Origin: CAYLSV01 sp964386435
GTDB taxonomy: Bacteria; Planctomycetota; Phycisphaerae; Tepidisphaerales; Tepidisphaeraceae
Direction: 5' to 3'
Assembly: GCA_964386435.1 (NCBI GenBank)
Contig: CAYLSV010000010.1
Location: 1-64,000 of the forward strand
Length of the DNA: 64,000 nucleotides
Position 1 is the first letter of the stretch, and each line of letters opens with the position of its first letter. The notes beneath the pieces were generated by a model, which did no database searches, was not told where the DNA came from, and saw only the letters and a list, made by a program, of their open reading frames with translations. Shown piece after piece: positions 42,633 through 55,775 of the stretch. The position numbers and the translations under genes are program-made.

Positions 42633-42649
42633 GCATGCCGTCACCTTGC

Positions 42650-42655
42650 TAAATT
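42650..42655 (+). promoter_or_regulatory. putative -10 box of the lipoprotein gene at 42662
   Basis: TAAATT, 6 nt before GTG 42662; with the -35 above it places +1 on the G of the start codon. Confidence 0.55.
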
Positions 42656-42661
42656 GCCACC

Positions 42662-43213
42662 GTGCCCCGCTGGCTCCTCATCGCGCTGATCGTCCTGCCC
42701 GCCGGCTGTCGCGGCGGCGGCGAGGGCGGCCGCACCGTCACGGTCGACGAGCGCCGCTTCGCCCCCGCCGAGGTGCGGCTGCACCCGGTGTTCACCCGCG
42801 TCGCCGACTTCGACGGCGATGGCCGCGTCGACGGCATCGAGGCGATGCTCGAGATGACCGACCGCTTCGACGACCCGACCAAAGGCTCGGGCACCGTCGT
42901 CTTCGAGCTGTACGAGTTCGACGAAGAGGGCGATGAAGGCCGTGGCCGGCGGCTGGGGCGGGAGTGGACCGGCTCGCTCGTCACGCTTGATTTGCAACGT
43001 CGACGCTGGAACCCGCAGCTCCGCGGCTACGAGTTCCAGCTCGACCAGCCCGGCCTCGGCCGTGGCGGGCGGATCACCCTCGAGGCCCGCTTCGCCCCGA
43101 TCGACGGCCCCCGCCTCGAAGACACGATCACCCTCGAAAACCGCCCGCCCGCCGGCCTGACCCGCCCCACCTCGCCGCCCAACTCCCCGACCACGCGGGC
43201 GAGCGAGCCCTGA
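42662..43213 (+). CDS. small lipoprotein with EF-hand-like loop
   Basis: A 183-residue lipoprotein: MPRWLLIALIVLPAGC with the lipobox LPAGC (Cys16). The body has VADFDGDGRVDGIEAM, a dockerin/EF-hand-like calcium loop (D-x-D-G-D), then an acidic segment and beta strands ending in a Pro/Thr-rich tail. The family is not recognised; outer-membrane or periplasmic location is likely. Start GTG 42662 is backed by a -35/-10 pair. Follows tyrA by 43 bases. Confidence 0.72.
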   Translation: MPRWLLIALIVLPAGCRGGGEGGRTVTVDERRFAPAEVRLHPVFTRVADFDGDGRVDGIEAMLEMTDRFDDPTKGSGTVVFELYEFDEEGDEGRGRRLGREWTGSLVTLDLQRRRWNPQLRGYEFQLDQPGLGRGGRITLEARFAPIDGPRLEDTITLENRPPAGLTRPTSPPNSPTTRASEP

Positions 43214-43240
43214 GCACCGGTCGACATTGGGGGAAGATCA

Positions 43241-43346
43241 GTAGCTGCGACCTGACAAATCGCAGAAGGTGCGCTCAACAGCAGAAGACGATTGCAAGCC
43301 GACAGAAGGTAAGCGTCGCCACTGCGACCCGCCGGGTCGCAGCTAC
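43241..43346. repeat. family A inverted pair (GTAG-headed)
   Basis: Forward copy from 43241 starts GTAGCTGCGACC; reverse copy 43318-43346 starts GCCACTGCGACCC and ends GCAGCTAC. Together they look like a pair of REP-type elements. They lie in the spacer before the GHMP kinase. Confidence 0.65.
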
Positions 43347-43380
43347 CTTTCGAATCCGACGTTCATCCACGGCCGGGCGC

Positions 43381-43386
43381 TACCGT
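43381..43386 (+). promoter_or_regulatory. putative -10 box of the GHMP kinase
   Basis: TACCGT, 6 nt before the ATG at 43393. Confidence 0.45.
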
Positions 43387-43392
43387 CGCCGC

Positions 43393-44847
43393 ATGAGCCT
43401 TGTCGAGATGGAACCGGTGCCGACGTTGCTGCGGCGGGCGCGGGGCGAACTCGGGTCGATGTTCGACGCGGGACAGCCGCTGCTGATCGCCCGCGCACCC
43501 GGCCGGCTCGACGTGATGGGCGGCATCGCCGACTACACCGGCAGCCTCGTCTGCGAGATGCCCCTGGCCGACGCCGCGGCGACGGTGAGCCAGCCGCGGG
43601 AGGACGGGCAGGTGTGCGTCGTGAGCCTGAACCTGCTCGACGACCACGAACCGTTCCGCGTGCAAATTTCGACGGAGGCATTGGGCCGATTGTCGCCCGA
43701 GGAACTGGGCAAGGAACTCACCGCCCCGCAGGAGGCGCACGGCGGGCAGGACCGACGGTGGGCGGCGTACCTGCTCGGCTGCTGGTCAATTCTGCTCGAC
43801 CAGAAACTCATCACGCCGGGCCAAATCAACGGCTTGAACCTGGCTCTTTTTTCCACCGTGCCCGGCGGCGCGGGCGTCAGCAGCAGCGCGGCTATCGAGG
43901 TGGCCACGATGATGAATCTCGCCGCCCACCTCAACATCCTCGACCAACTCGACGGGCCGCGGATCGCGTTGCTTTGCCAGCAGGTCGAGAACCGCGTCGC
44001 CGGCGCGCCGTGCGGGCTGATGGACCAAATGGCCAGCACGATGGGGCAGGCGAATGTGCTGATGCGCATGGTCTGCCAACCCCACACGCTGCTCAACCCG
44101 CTGCCGTTGCCGGGCGGCGTGCGGGTGGTGGGGCTCAACTCCAACGTCAAACACAGCGTCGGCGGCGGCGCGTACGGCCGCACGCGGTGCGCGGCGTTCA
44201 TGGGACACAAACTCATCCTCGCCGAGATCGAAAAGCTCGGCCAATCCGCCGGCAAAACGATGACCGCCGACCCGACCGGCGGCTACCTCGCCAACCTCGA
44301 CCCCGACGATTACAAGCGGCTGTTCCGCCCGAAACTCCCCGAAGAGTTGACCGGCCGCGCCTTTTTCGACGCCCACGGCGACACGATCGACACCGTCACG
44401 ATGCCGGAGCCGGACGAGGTGTACCGCGTGCAGGCGGCGACGGATCACCACGTACTGGAAGCCAGCCGCGTCCGCCGCTTCGCCGGCTTCCTGGAAGAAG
44501 CCGCCGCCGCGACCGACCCGAAGGCCCGCGGCCTTGCCCTCGACAAGGCCGGCCATTTGATGTACGCCAGCCACCACAGCTACACCCACAACGCCGGCCT
44601 GGGCGCGGCAGAATGTGACGTCCTCGTCGACCTGGTCCGCCACCACGAACCGGCCGGCCTCTACGGCGCGAAGATCACCGGCGGCGGCAGCGGCGGCACC
44701 GTCGCCGTCCTCCTCGACGACACCGAACCCGCCACCGCCGCCCTCACCCGGATCGCCGCCAGCTACCAAGAGCGAACCGGTAAACCCGCCACCCTCATCG
44801 AAGGCAGCACTTCCGGTGCCTGGCACGCCGGCACGGCCAGGTTGTAA
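43393..44847 (+). CDS. GHMP sugar kinase, galactokinase/L-arabinokinase-like
   Basis: A 484-residue GHMP kinase. RAPGRLDVMGGIADYTGS (residues 34-51) is the substrate motif, GGAGVSSSAAIEVAT the ATP motif, and KITGGGSGGTVAVLL the third. The G-I-A-D-Y form in place of the GEHTDY of classical galactokinase, plus NRVAGAPCGLMDQMAS and HSVGGGAYG, recalls from memory the kinase half of plant L-arabinokinase. The product would be a sugar-1-phosphate. Substrate not proved; galactose, arabinose and galacturonate are all possible. The ATG at 43393 follows TACCGT by six bases. Confidence 0.82.
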   Translation: MSLVEMEPVPTLLRRARGELGSMFDAGQPLLIARAPGRLDVMGGIADYTGSLVCEMPLADAAATVSQPREDGQVCVVSLNLLDDHEPFRVQISTEALGRLSPEELGKELTAPQEAHGGQDRRWAAYLLGCWSILLDQKLITPGQINGLNLALFSTVPGGAGVSSSAAIEVATMMNLAAHLNILDQLDGPRIALLCQQVENRVAGAPCGLMDQMASTMGQANVLMRMVCQPHTLLNPLPLPGGVRVVGLNSNVKHSVGGGAYGRTRCAAFMGHKLILAEIEKLGQSAGKTMTADPTGGYLANLDPDDYKRLFRPKLPEELTGRAFFDAHGDTIDTVTMPEPDEVYRVQAATDHHVLEASRVRRFAGFLEEAAAATDPKARGLALDKAGHLMYASHHSYTHNAGLGAAECDVLVDLVRHHEPAGLYGAKITGGGSGGTVAVLLDDTEPATAALTRIAASYQERTGKPATLIEGSTSGAWHAGTARL

Positions 44848-44875
44848 CCGCCACCACGCCGGCCAAGAATCAGGC

Positions 44876-45553
44876 ATGTCCGCCAAGCCCGACAAGATCG
44901 ATTGGGACAAGCCGGTTCACATGACCGAAGCCGAGTACCTCGAGTTCGAGCAAAACAGCGAGGAGCGACACGAATTTGATGATGGCGTAGTTCGCCCGCT
45001 GAGTCGCCTCATTGGCATGGCGGGCGGAACAATTCGACACAGTCGAGCCGGTTCTCGCTTGATAAGACATATTGGCAACGCGTTAGAAAGCTCGAGCTGT
45101 GAAGTGTTCGGTCCTGATCAGGCGGTCAAAGCACGCAACGACCCGCGCTACAGCTACCCCGATGTTTCCATCGTCTGCGGAGAAATCGAGGGCGATCCAG
45201 TCAACCCTTCTTTGTTCATCAACAACCCGATCTGCATCATCGAGGTTCTTTCCCCCGGCACGCAGCAGTACGACCGCACGGCCAAGTTCGACAAGTACGC
45301 CCGCATCGAGTCGCTGCGGGAGTATGTGCTCATCGAACACGACCAGCCCGCCGCCCAGACCTGGCATGACGTCCAACTGATCCGGGAGGACCCGGACGCG
45401 GCGCGCGCGGCCCAAGCGCTTTACCGCGAGGACGACGGCCGCTGGACCTTCGCCAACTTCCACGGCCGCGAGCAGATCGTTCCGCTGCGGAGTGTGGAGA
45501 TCGAGGTGCGGCTGACCGACATCTTCCCGGCCGACGGGGACGAGGCTGAGTGA
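44876..45553 (+). CDS. Uma2 family (DUF820) nuclease-like protein
   Basis: A 225-residue PD-(D/E)XK-like protein of the Uma2 family. MTEAEYLEFEQNSEERHEF at the start, then YSYPDVSIVCGEIEG (the Asp of the PD motif), CIIEVLSPGTQQYDRTAKF and KYARIESLREYVLIE. The family is amplified in Cyanobacteria and Planctomycetes; role unknown. The ATG at 44876 lacks a clear ribosome site. It converges with the DUF1963 pseudogene, one base apart. Confidence 0.85.
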   Translation: MSAKPDKIDWDKPVHMTEAEYLEFEQNSEERHEFDDGVVRPLSRLIGMAGGTIRHSRAGSRLIRHIGNALESSSCEVFGPDQAVKARNDPRYSYPDVSIVCGEIEGDPVNPSLFINNPICIIEVLSPGTQQYDRTAKFDKYARIESLREYVLIEHDQPAAQTWHDVQLIREDPDAARAAQALYREDDGRWTFANFHGREQIVPLRSVEIEVRLTDIFPADGDEAE

Positions 45554-45554
45554 C

Positions 45555-46421
45555 TCACCCGCTGGCGAAGGCGAAGCTCAGCACGTCGTGATGCACAGGG
45601 CATTGCATGATGTGGCCGACGCCGCCATCGTCGAACATGTAGTCGAGGTTGTCATCGCTGTCGAGCTGCATGACGAGCCTCATTCGGGAGCTGCAGCGGG
45701 GGCAGTCGACCCACTGCGGGCTCTGCACCCACATGGGCCAGCCGCCGAGCTTGTCGCCGGGTTCGGCGTGACCGACGAGGTCGTAGAAGCCGCCCTCGTC
45801 GCTTCTTTAAGAGATGCCCGCCTCCGGCCACTCCACGATGCGGCGGTGCTTATAGTGGCCGGCTTCGACGTCGGACTCCATCGCTCTCTGCACGCCGAGA
45901 TCTTCCGCTTCGTCCGACGAGGGAGTATCCGCCATGCCAACCCAGTCCGCGATCCGCCGGGCCGGCAATGGTGATTGCCAACCCCAATCGCGCTCCACTG
46001 ACGGGGACGCATCGGGCGGTGCGTCAGAAATCGAGTTGGCGGCATCCACGGGCAGCGTGCGGAGCAGGTGGCATCGGCTGAACGGGCCCCACGGATTGGC
46101 GTCTACGTCGCCGCCGTCGTCGCTGCAGTGCAGGCAGAAGAAGAACTGCAGCAGCCCGCCGCCGAAATCGCCGGCTTCCTCGGGTAACGCGTCAAGGTCG
46201 AGTTGCAGGAAAAGCGTCTGCGGCTTGCCGCTTTGATTGCAGATCGGCCACGGCTCGCCCGGCCGCAGTGCTGGGCGGCCGCCGAAGCGGCTGGCGGCGA
46301 TGTCGCCTTCGCCGGGCTCGGTGATCGGCTTCCACGCCGGGCGCTGGTGCTTCGCCCGCCACGGGTGGAACGCGACGCGGGCTTCATCGGGATCAGTGAT
46401 GATTCGCATGAGTAGGCTCAT
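45555..46421 (-). pseudogene. DUF1963-like protein with an in-frame stop
   Basis: The frame from MSLLMRIITDPDEARVAF (ATG 46421, or MRII at 46409) reads a DUF1963-type protein to RIVEWPEAGIS, then TAA at 45807-45809, and continues in the same frame with SDEGGFYDLVGHAEPGDK, GGWPMWVQSPQW and a DCPRC zinc-type motif to the natural stop at 45555. The C-terminal part is what the family requires, so one codon breaks a gene of ~288 residues. Either a true nonsense mutation or a base error. Upstream codons extend into repeat B and are not counted. Confidence 0.72.
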
Positions 46422-46434
46422 CACCCAGTTGGCG

Positions 46435-46539
46435 TCGCTGAAGCCGCCTCCGCCTCGTGGAGGCGAAGCTTCACAGGCTAGTGCCATGTCGTCCCGCTTG
46501 TGAAGCCCCGCCTCTACGAGGCGGAGGCGGCTTCAGCGA
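46435..46539. repeat. family B inverted pair
   Basis: Copy 46435-46473 and copy 46501-46539 are reverse complements: TGAAGCCCCGCCTC to CTTCAGCGA on the right. They lie between the DUF1963 start and the gltB end. Confidence 0.65.
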
Positions 46540-46557
46540 GGTTGCCGACGACGAGGG

Positions 46558-51153
<4,596 letters not shown>

Positions 51154-51252
51154 GGGCGCAGTCAAGGTCGGGTCGTCGGGGTCGTCTCCGGGAGCGGCGG
51201 TCGGGCACTGTAGCCGAGGTCAACCCGCGGCCGGTTCAGTGTTTGCGAAGGC

Positions 51253-52344
51253 TCACTCCGGCAGCGTCAGGCGGATCACGTCGCCGCCTGCCTCGTCATA
51301 CGCGACGAAGTTCCCCGGCTCGCCGGTGGGCCGCAACGCGTCAAACACCAACTCCCCCGCCGCCCGCCCCAGCACGTCGCCAAAATCATCGGCCTCCCAC
51401 ACCGTCGGCTCCGCCCCCGGTTGCAGCACGAGCACGGCCGGATATCCCCGCGTCAGCGGCGGCCGGTACGGGCGATCGACGTCCGCCGGCCGCTGACGCC
51501 CCACCGGCAGCCACGCCGCCAGCCCGCCCCGCCCGTCGCTCGCGGGCGGCGTCATCCGCTCGGGCAGCCCGCCCAAATCCAGCAGCAACGTCGCCTCCCA
51601 AACGCCGCGCTCCCCCGGCGTCAGCGTGTAAACCGCGGCCGTCTCGACGTGCGTCAGCACCAGCGACTCGCCCACCCCCGGCGTCAGCCGCGTGCCGGGC
51701 CGGGTCAGATCCAACTCCACAAAATCGAGCATCACCCGTGCCATCGACACCGACACCGGCACCGACGCCAGCGGGTCGCGCAGCTTGGCCGGTGAGAACG
51801 TCAGCCCCCGCATCCGGTCCGGCGTCCGCAGCCACAGCCACGCCTCGTCGCCGTCGGCCATCAACGTCGCCTCGGCCAGCGCGATGGTGCCGCCGAAGCC
51901 GGTCAATTCGGCTAAACGGTCCGTGTCGATCGAAATACTAGTCCGCCGTGCCGCCACGTCGTGCCGCCCGACCACCACCACCGGCTCCGCCCCCGCCCCG
52001 CCGACGAACGCGAACACCACCCCGCCGTCGTCGGCAATGAACCCGGCGAACTGCCCCTCCAGTTCATCCACCCCCAGCGCCACCCGCACCGTTTCCACCG
52101 ACAGCCCCGACCGCCGCGGCACCCCGTCGTTTGCCTGATAGAAAACCGTCCCCTGCCGCCCGCTTCGCTGCTGCGTGAACCACAACCCGCCGGCCGGGTC
52201 CACCGCCAGCACCGTCGGCGACTCGGCATCCAGCGTCGCCAACGTCTCAAACGTCGGCCCAACCGGCTCCACGGGTCGGGCCGTCGGCTGCACCCGCTCC
52301 TCGCACCCGACGCACACGCCCAGCACCACCGCCCACAGAATCAT
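51253..52344 (-). CDS. lipoprotein with beta-propeller-like body
   Basis: A 363-residue lipoprotein. The signal MILWAVVLGVCVGC puts the lipidated Cys at 14. The body has six or so strand-rich repeats with GGLWFTQQRSG, FAGFIADDGGVVFAF, LTHVETAAVYTLTPG, ending GEPGNFVAYDEAGGDVIRL, suggesting a beta-propeller. No enzyme motif is recognised. The ATG at 52342-52344 lies 15 bases past the tRNA-Gly 3' end on the same strand, so it may be read from the tRNA promoter. Periplasmic or outer-membrane location is expected. Confidence 0.7.
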   Translation of the reverse strand: MILWAVVLGVCVGCEERVQPTARPVEPVGPTFETLATLDAESPTVLAVDPAGGLWFTQQRSGRQGTVFYQANDGVPRRSGLSVETVRVALGVDELEGQFAGFIADDGGVVFAFVGGAGAEPVVVVGRHDVAARRTSISIDTDRLAELTGFGGTIALAEATLMADGDEAWLWLRTPDRMRGLTFSPAKLRDPLASVPVSVSMARVMLDFVELDLTRPGTRLTPGVGESLVLTHVETAAVYTLTPGERGVWEATLLLDLGGLPERMTPPASDGRGGLAAWLPVGRQRPADVDRPYRPPLTRGYPAVLVLQPGAEPTVWEADDFGDVLGRAAGELVFDALRPTGEPGNFVAYDEAGGDVIRLTLPE

Positions 52345-52359
52345 CAAGCGCAACACGAA

Positions 52360-52432
52360 AGCGGCGGAAGGGGCTCGAACCCTCAACATTTAGCTTGGAA
52401 GGCTAATGCTCTGCCAATTGAGCTACCGCCGC
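52360..52432 (-). tRNA. tRNA-Gly (TCC)
   Basis: A 73-base cloverleaf including the discriminator. Acceptor GCGGCGG pairs with CCGCCGC; D arm GCTC...GAGC; anticodon stem TTAGC/GCTAA with loop CTTCCAA and anticodon TCC (plus-strand 52397-52399 GGA); T arm GAGGG TTCGAGC CCCTT. No intron and no encoded CCA. Confidence 0.95.
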
Positions 52433-52454
52433 GGGGTGAGGACTATAGCACGCC

Positions 52455-53636
52455 TCACGCGAACGGCGTCGCCACCACCTCGCAGCCGCGGATCGCACCC
52501 TCCGCCGCGACCTTGAGGCGGGTGCCGACCTCGAAGTGGGGCCGCTTGAGGTACGCCAGGGCGATGGCGGCGCGGCTGAGGATCGGGCTGACGGTGCTGC
52601 TGGTCACGAGGCCGACGGCGGCGTCGTTCTCGTCCGTCACGGCCACCCCGGCCATCGGCAGGGCGTCGTCGTCGATTTTCAGGCCGACGATCTGCTTGGC
52701 CACCACGTTCCGGGCGTGCATCCGGGCGACGACCTCCTGGCCGAGGTAGCACCCCTTGGTCACGCTCACGTGCTCCTCGAACCGCGGCAGCTCCGCCGGC
52801 AGCACGCCGCGAGGAGCGTCGGCCGGCGGCTCCTTGCCCTTGCCGGGGCGGGGAGGGGCGACGAGTTCGTAATCGACGCCCGGCAGCACCCGGCCGCGCT
52901 CGATCCGCCGGGCGTTGAACGCCGCCCAGCCGACGGGCCGCAGCCGCTTCATGTGCGGCCGCTGCGGATCGGGCGAGCCGCCGACGCTCTCGAGGTGCCC
53001 CCAAACCTGCCCCGCCGACGACGTTGGAACAAGAAGGTGCAGTCCAGCCTCGCCGGCCACGTCGTCGCGAAACACGGTCGCCGCCACGCCGCTGATCGAC
53101 ACGCCGCCGCAACTTTGCCCGTCCAGCGTCGGCACGTCGCCGTCGGCCGCGTCCGCCAGCATCGCCGCCGCCGCCGGGCCGTGCAGCGCGATGGTGTGCA
53201 GATCGTCCGCCACCGTCAGCTGCACGTCCTCGGCGAACAGGTAGAGGTCCAGCGCCGCCCGCACCATCTCCGCCTGGAACCGCGGCAGCACGAGCAGCGT
53301 CTGATCGCCAAGCTCCACCACCTGAAGCGCCGCCGCCACCCGCCCTTTGAGGTTCAGTAAGTACCCCGCCCGCGCCTGCCCCGCCGCCAGCGGCTGCTTC
53401 GTCTCGCGGTCCACGAGCCCGGTTGTGACGAGGTTGTTCAGGAACGCCAGCCGATCTTTGCCCGTCGCCCGCACCACGCCCAGCTGCGGCAAGTCCATGA
53501 GGCCGCACCCCTTGTGCAGCGCCGCGTACTCCGCGGCCGGCTCGCCGAAGGTGCTGACGATCTCGAGATCGCCGTAAGGCTGGAACTCGGCGTCGGCCTG
53601 CTCGTGCAGCGGCCGCAGTGGGTCAGCAAGGTTCAT
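52455..53636 (-). CDS. ygfZ: YgfZ/CAF17-like tetrahydrofolate-binding protein
   Basis: A 393-residue GcvT-fold protein of the YgfZ/CAF17 type, which helps Fe-S cluster assembly and repair using folate. The signature KGCYLGQEVVARMH (Lys-Gly-Cys-Tyr-x-Gly-Gln-Glu) is complete. The N-terminal domain (CGLMDLPQLGVVRATGKDR) resembles GcvT, but the protein lies away from gcvP. It is longer than E. coli YgfZ (326). The ATG at 53634-53636 follows TAGCGT by five bases. tRNA-Gly follows. Confidence 0.88.
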   Translation of the reverse strand: MNLADPLRPLHEQADAEFQPYGDLEIVSTFGEPAAEYAALHKGCGLMDLPQLGVVRATGKDRLAFLNNLVTTGLVDRETKQPLAAGQARAGYLLNLKGRVAAALQVVELGDQTLLVLPRFQAEMVRAALDLYLFAEDVQLTVADDLHTIALHGPAAAAMLADAADGDVPTLDGQSCGGVSISGVAATVFRDDVAGEAGLHLLVPTSSAGQVWGHLESVGGSPDPQRPHMKRLRPVGWAAFNARRIERGRVLPGVDYELVAPPRPGKGKEPPADAPRGVLPAELPRFEEHVSVTKGCYLGQEVVARMHARNVVAKQIVGLKIDDDALPMAGVAVTDENDAAVGLVTSSTVSPILSRAAIALAYLKRPHFEVGTRLKVAAEGAIRGCEVVATPFA

Positions 53637-53641
53637 GCAAC

Positions 53642-53647
53642 ACGCTA
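53642..53647 (-). promoter_or_regulatory. putative -10 box of ygfZ
   Basis: TAGCGT, 5 nt before the ygfZ ATG. Confidence 0.4.
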
Positions 53648-53673
53648 GGAACCGCCCGCGGCCTGCCCATCGT

Positions 53674-55191
53674 TCACAACGCCGCGATCTCGGCGAAGCG
53701 GGCTTCGAGGTCGGCGTAAAGCTTGTCGTAGATCGCCCGGTGCTGGGCGTACTGCGTCGCCTGCTTTTTCTTGGGGCGGGTGATCTCGCTCGGCTTGATG
53801 AGCTTTTTGCACGCCGCGGGCACGTTTTTGTAGCTGCCGATGCCGACGCCGGCGAGCAGCGCGACGCCGAACGCGCCGCCCTCCTCGCTGTTGGTCAGAG
53901 CGAGCGGGGCGTTGTAGCAATCGGCCTGGATCTGCCGCCACAGGGCGCTCTTCGTGCCGCCGCCGGTGCCGCGGACCTGGCGGACCGGGACGCCCAGCGG
54001 GCCGCGCATGATGTCGAGCATGGCGGCCATGTTGTAGGTCACGCCCTCGATCAGGCTGCGGACCATCATTGCCTCGGTGCTGCGGCGGGTCAGCCCGATC
54101 CACGCGGCGCGGGCGTCGGGGTCGTTGTACGGGCAGCGCTCGCCGGTGAGGTGCGGCATGAAGAACAGCCCCTCGCTGCCGAGCGGGGCCGACTCAGCCA
54201 GCTCGATCAGCTCGCCAAACGGGCTCTCGCCGCGGCGGGCGAGTTCGTCGGCATACCACTGGAAGCTGCCGGCGGCCGAGAGCATGCAGCCGAACACGAC
54301 GTGCGCCCCCGGTACCGCGTGGCACATCGTCGCCAATCGCCCCGGCGTCTTGCGGTCGAGGTCGACGACGTACTCATCCGAGTGGGCACACATCACCCCG
54401 CCGGTGCCGAGGTTGGCGTTGATCAGGCCGGCCTCCACGATGCCGTTGCCGATCGCCCCGCTCATCACGTCGCCCGCCCCGGCGACCACCGGCGTGCCCT
54501 CAACCAGCCCCAGCGCCTTTGCCCCCGCCTTGTGCAGCGTGCCGGTGACGTCGGGCGACTCGTGAATCGTCGGCAGCATGCTTTCGTCGAGGTCGAGCAA
54601 GTTGAGCAGCTTGGCGGACCAGTGACGATTCTTGACATCGACCAACAGCGTGCCGCTGGCGTCGCCGGCGTCGGTGGCGAGGTCGCCGGTCATCTGCAAG
54701 CGGACGTAATCCTTGGGCAGCAGGACGTGGGTGAGCTTCTTGAAGTTCTTGGGTTCCTCGTCGCGGAGCCAAAGGATTTTCGGGGCGGTGTAGCCGGTGA
54801 GGGCCGGGTTGGCGACGAGCTGGATGAGCTTGTGCGTGCCGCCAGCGGCGTCGGTGATGGCGTCGCACTGCTTGGCCGTCCGCTGGTCGTTCCACAAGAG
54901 GGCCGGGCGGATGACTTGGTGGTGTTTATCGAGGAAGACGCTGCCGTGCATCTGGCCCGACAGGCCGACGCCGCCGACGTCCTTGCCCTTGACGCCGGCC
55001 TTTTTCAGGCAGCCCTTCACCGACTTCTGGGTGGCGGCCCACCACTCCTCGGGGTGCTGCTCGGTCCAGCCGGGCCTGGGGGTCTGCAGGGTGTGGCTGA
55101 CGGTGTGGGTGGCCAGGACAATGCCGTCCTCCGCGAGAAGCAGGCTCTTGGTGCCACTGGTGCCAATGTCGATGCCGAGCAGGTGGGGCAT
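53674..55191 (-). CDS. xylB: xylulokinase
   Basis: A 505-residue FGGY-family kinase that phosphorylates D-xylulose. GIDIGTSGTKSLL is the phosphate-1 motif; GGVGLSGQMHGSVFLD, RPALLWNDQRT and GTGGGTKSALWRQIQAD follow. The MHG motif fits xylulokinase. The ATG at 55189-55191 follows TACCCT by six bases. No xylA or xylose transporter is adjacent. Together with the GHMP kinase it suggests use of pentoses or plant polysaccharide sugars. Confidence 0.9.
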   Translation of the reverse strand: MPHLLGIDIGTSGTKSLLLAEDGIVLATHTVSHTLQTPRPGWTEQHPEEWWAATQKSVKGCLKKAGVKGKDVGGVGLSGQMHGSVFLDKHHQVIRPALLWNDQRTAKQCDAITDAAGGTHKLIQLVANPALTGYTAPKILWLRDEEPKNFKKLTHVLLPKDYVRLQMTGDLATDAGDASGTLLVDVKNRHWSAKLLNLLDLDESMLPTIHESPDVTGTLHKAGAKALGLVEGTPVVAGAGDVMSGAIGNGIVEAGLINANLGTGGVMCAHSDEYVVDLDRKTPGRLATMCHAVPGAHVVFGCMLSAAGSFQWYADELARRGESPFGELIELAESAPLGSEGLFFMPHLTGERCPYNDPDARAAWIGLTRRSTEAMMVRSLIEGVTYNMAAMLDIMRGPLGVPVRQVRGTGGGTKSALWRQIQADCYNAPLALTNSEEGGAFGVALLAGVGIGSYKNVPAACKKLIKPSEITRPKKKQATQYAQHRAIYDKLYADLEARFAEIAAL

Positions 55192-55197
55192 GGGCGG

Positions 55198-55203
55198 AGG
55201 GTA
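55198..55203 (-). promoter_or_regulatory. putative -10 box of xylB
   Basis: TACCCT, 6 nt before the xylB ATG. Confidence 0.5.
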
Positions 55204-55241
55204 ACGCAAGTTGAAGCCAACGGGTATTTTCGCGGGCCGCC

Positions 55242-55247
55242 TACGCT
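55242..55247 (+). promoter_or_regulatory. putative -10 box of the HExxH gene
   Basis: TACGCT, 5 nt before GTG 55253. It decides the start over the TTG at 55211. Confidence 0.45.
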
Positions 55248-55252
55248 GGGGC

Positions 55253-55657
55253 GTGGTTGCCGTGCCCTGCCGATCGCCGGATGTCGTGAGCGACTTCGCC
55301 CGGCGGTTCGGGCTGCCGCGGGAGATCCACGGGCATTTGGTGACGGTGCTGCGGCGGCTGCCGGGAGCGGTGTTCGACGACCTGCACGCCGACGCCGGCT
55401 TGCGGATCGTGACGTACGAGCGGGGCGAGTCGATTACCGTGCCGATGGGCGTGCCGACGAAGGGCCGCCCGGCGCGGGCGGTGGCGCTGCGACGGTCCTT
55501 GGCCAAACGGCCCGACGCCTTCGCCCAATGGCTCGTCGCCCACGAGCTCGCCCACGCCCACCTGCACAACCGCGGCCGCACCCCCGGCGAAGACCCCGAA
55601 CACGCCGCCGACGCCCTGGCCGCCGAGTGGGGATTTCCGCGGCCGGTCGGGGTCTGA
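55253..55657 (+). CDS. small HExxH putative metallopeptidase
   Basis: A 134-residue protein with a zinc motif VAHELAHAHLH followed by EDPEHAADALAAEWGF, the pattern of ImmA/IrrE-like or similar single-domain metallopeptidases (His-Glu-x-x-His with a third acidic ligand ~20 residues on). The N-terminal part (SDFARRFGLPREIHGHLV) is helical. No XRE regulator is linked, so it is not a clear IrrE. Divergent from xylB across 61 bases. Could also be a cryptic structural zinc protein. Confidence 0.65.
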   Translation: MVAVPCRSPDVVSDFARRFGLPREIHGHLVTVLRRLPGAVFDDLHADAGLRIVTYERGESITVPMGVPTKGRPARAVALRRSLAKRPDAFAQWLVAHELAHAHLHNRGRTPGEDPEHAADALAAEWGFPRPVGV

Positions 55658-55775
55658 TCGGGCACTTCAGCAGCCCGACGAAACCCGGTCCGGGTTTGAT
55701 TGCGCCCGGTCGCCGTGATAAGAAAGGGCCGAACCGCGCCCGTTCACCACCCAGCACACCAAGAGAGACAGACGC

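Noticed and set aside
41629..42636. Upstream extension of the alr frame to a 777-residue protein
   Set aside because: The added 335 codons run antisense to tyrA. The GTG at 41628 with a -10 box gives a normal alanine racemase.
45680..46045. 121-residue minus-strand frame inside the DUF1963 region
   Set aside because: Different frame from the DUF1963 reading; Ser/Arg/Pro-rich shadow.
55658..55775. Glutamine or other riboswitch before glnN
   Set aside because: The 118-base leader shows no known aptamer core. It may still hold a promoter (GATAAG near 55712), but that is too weak to call.
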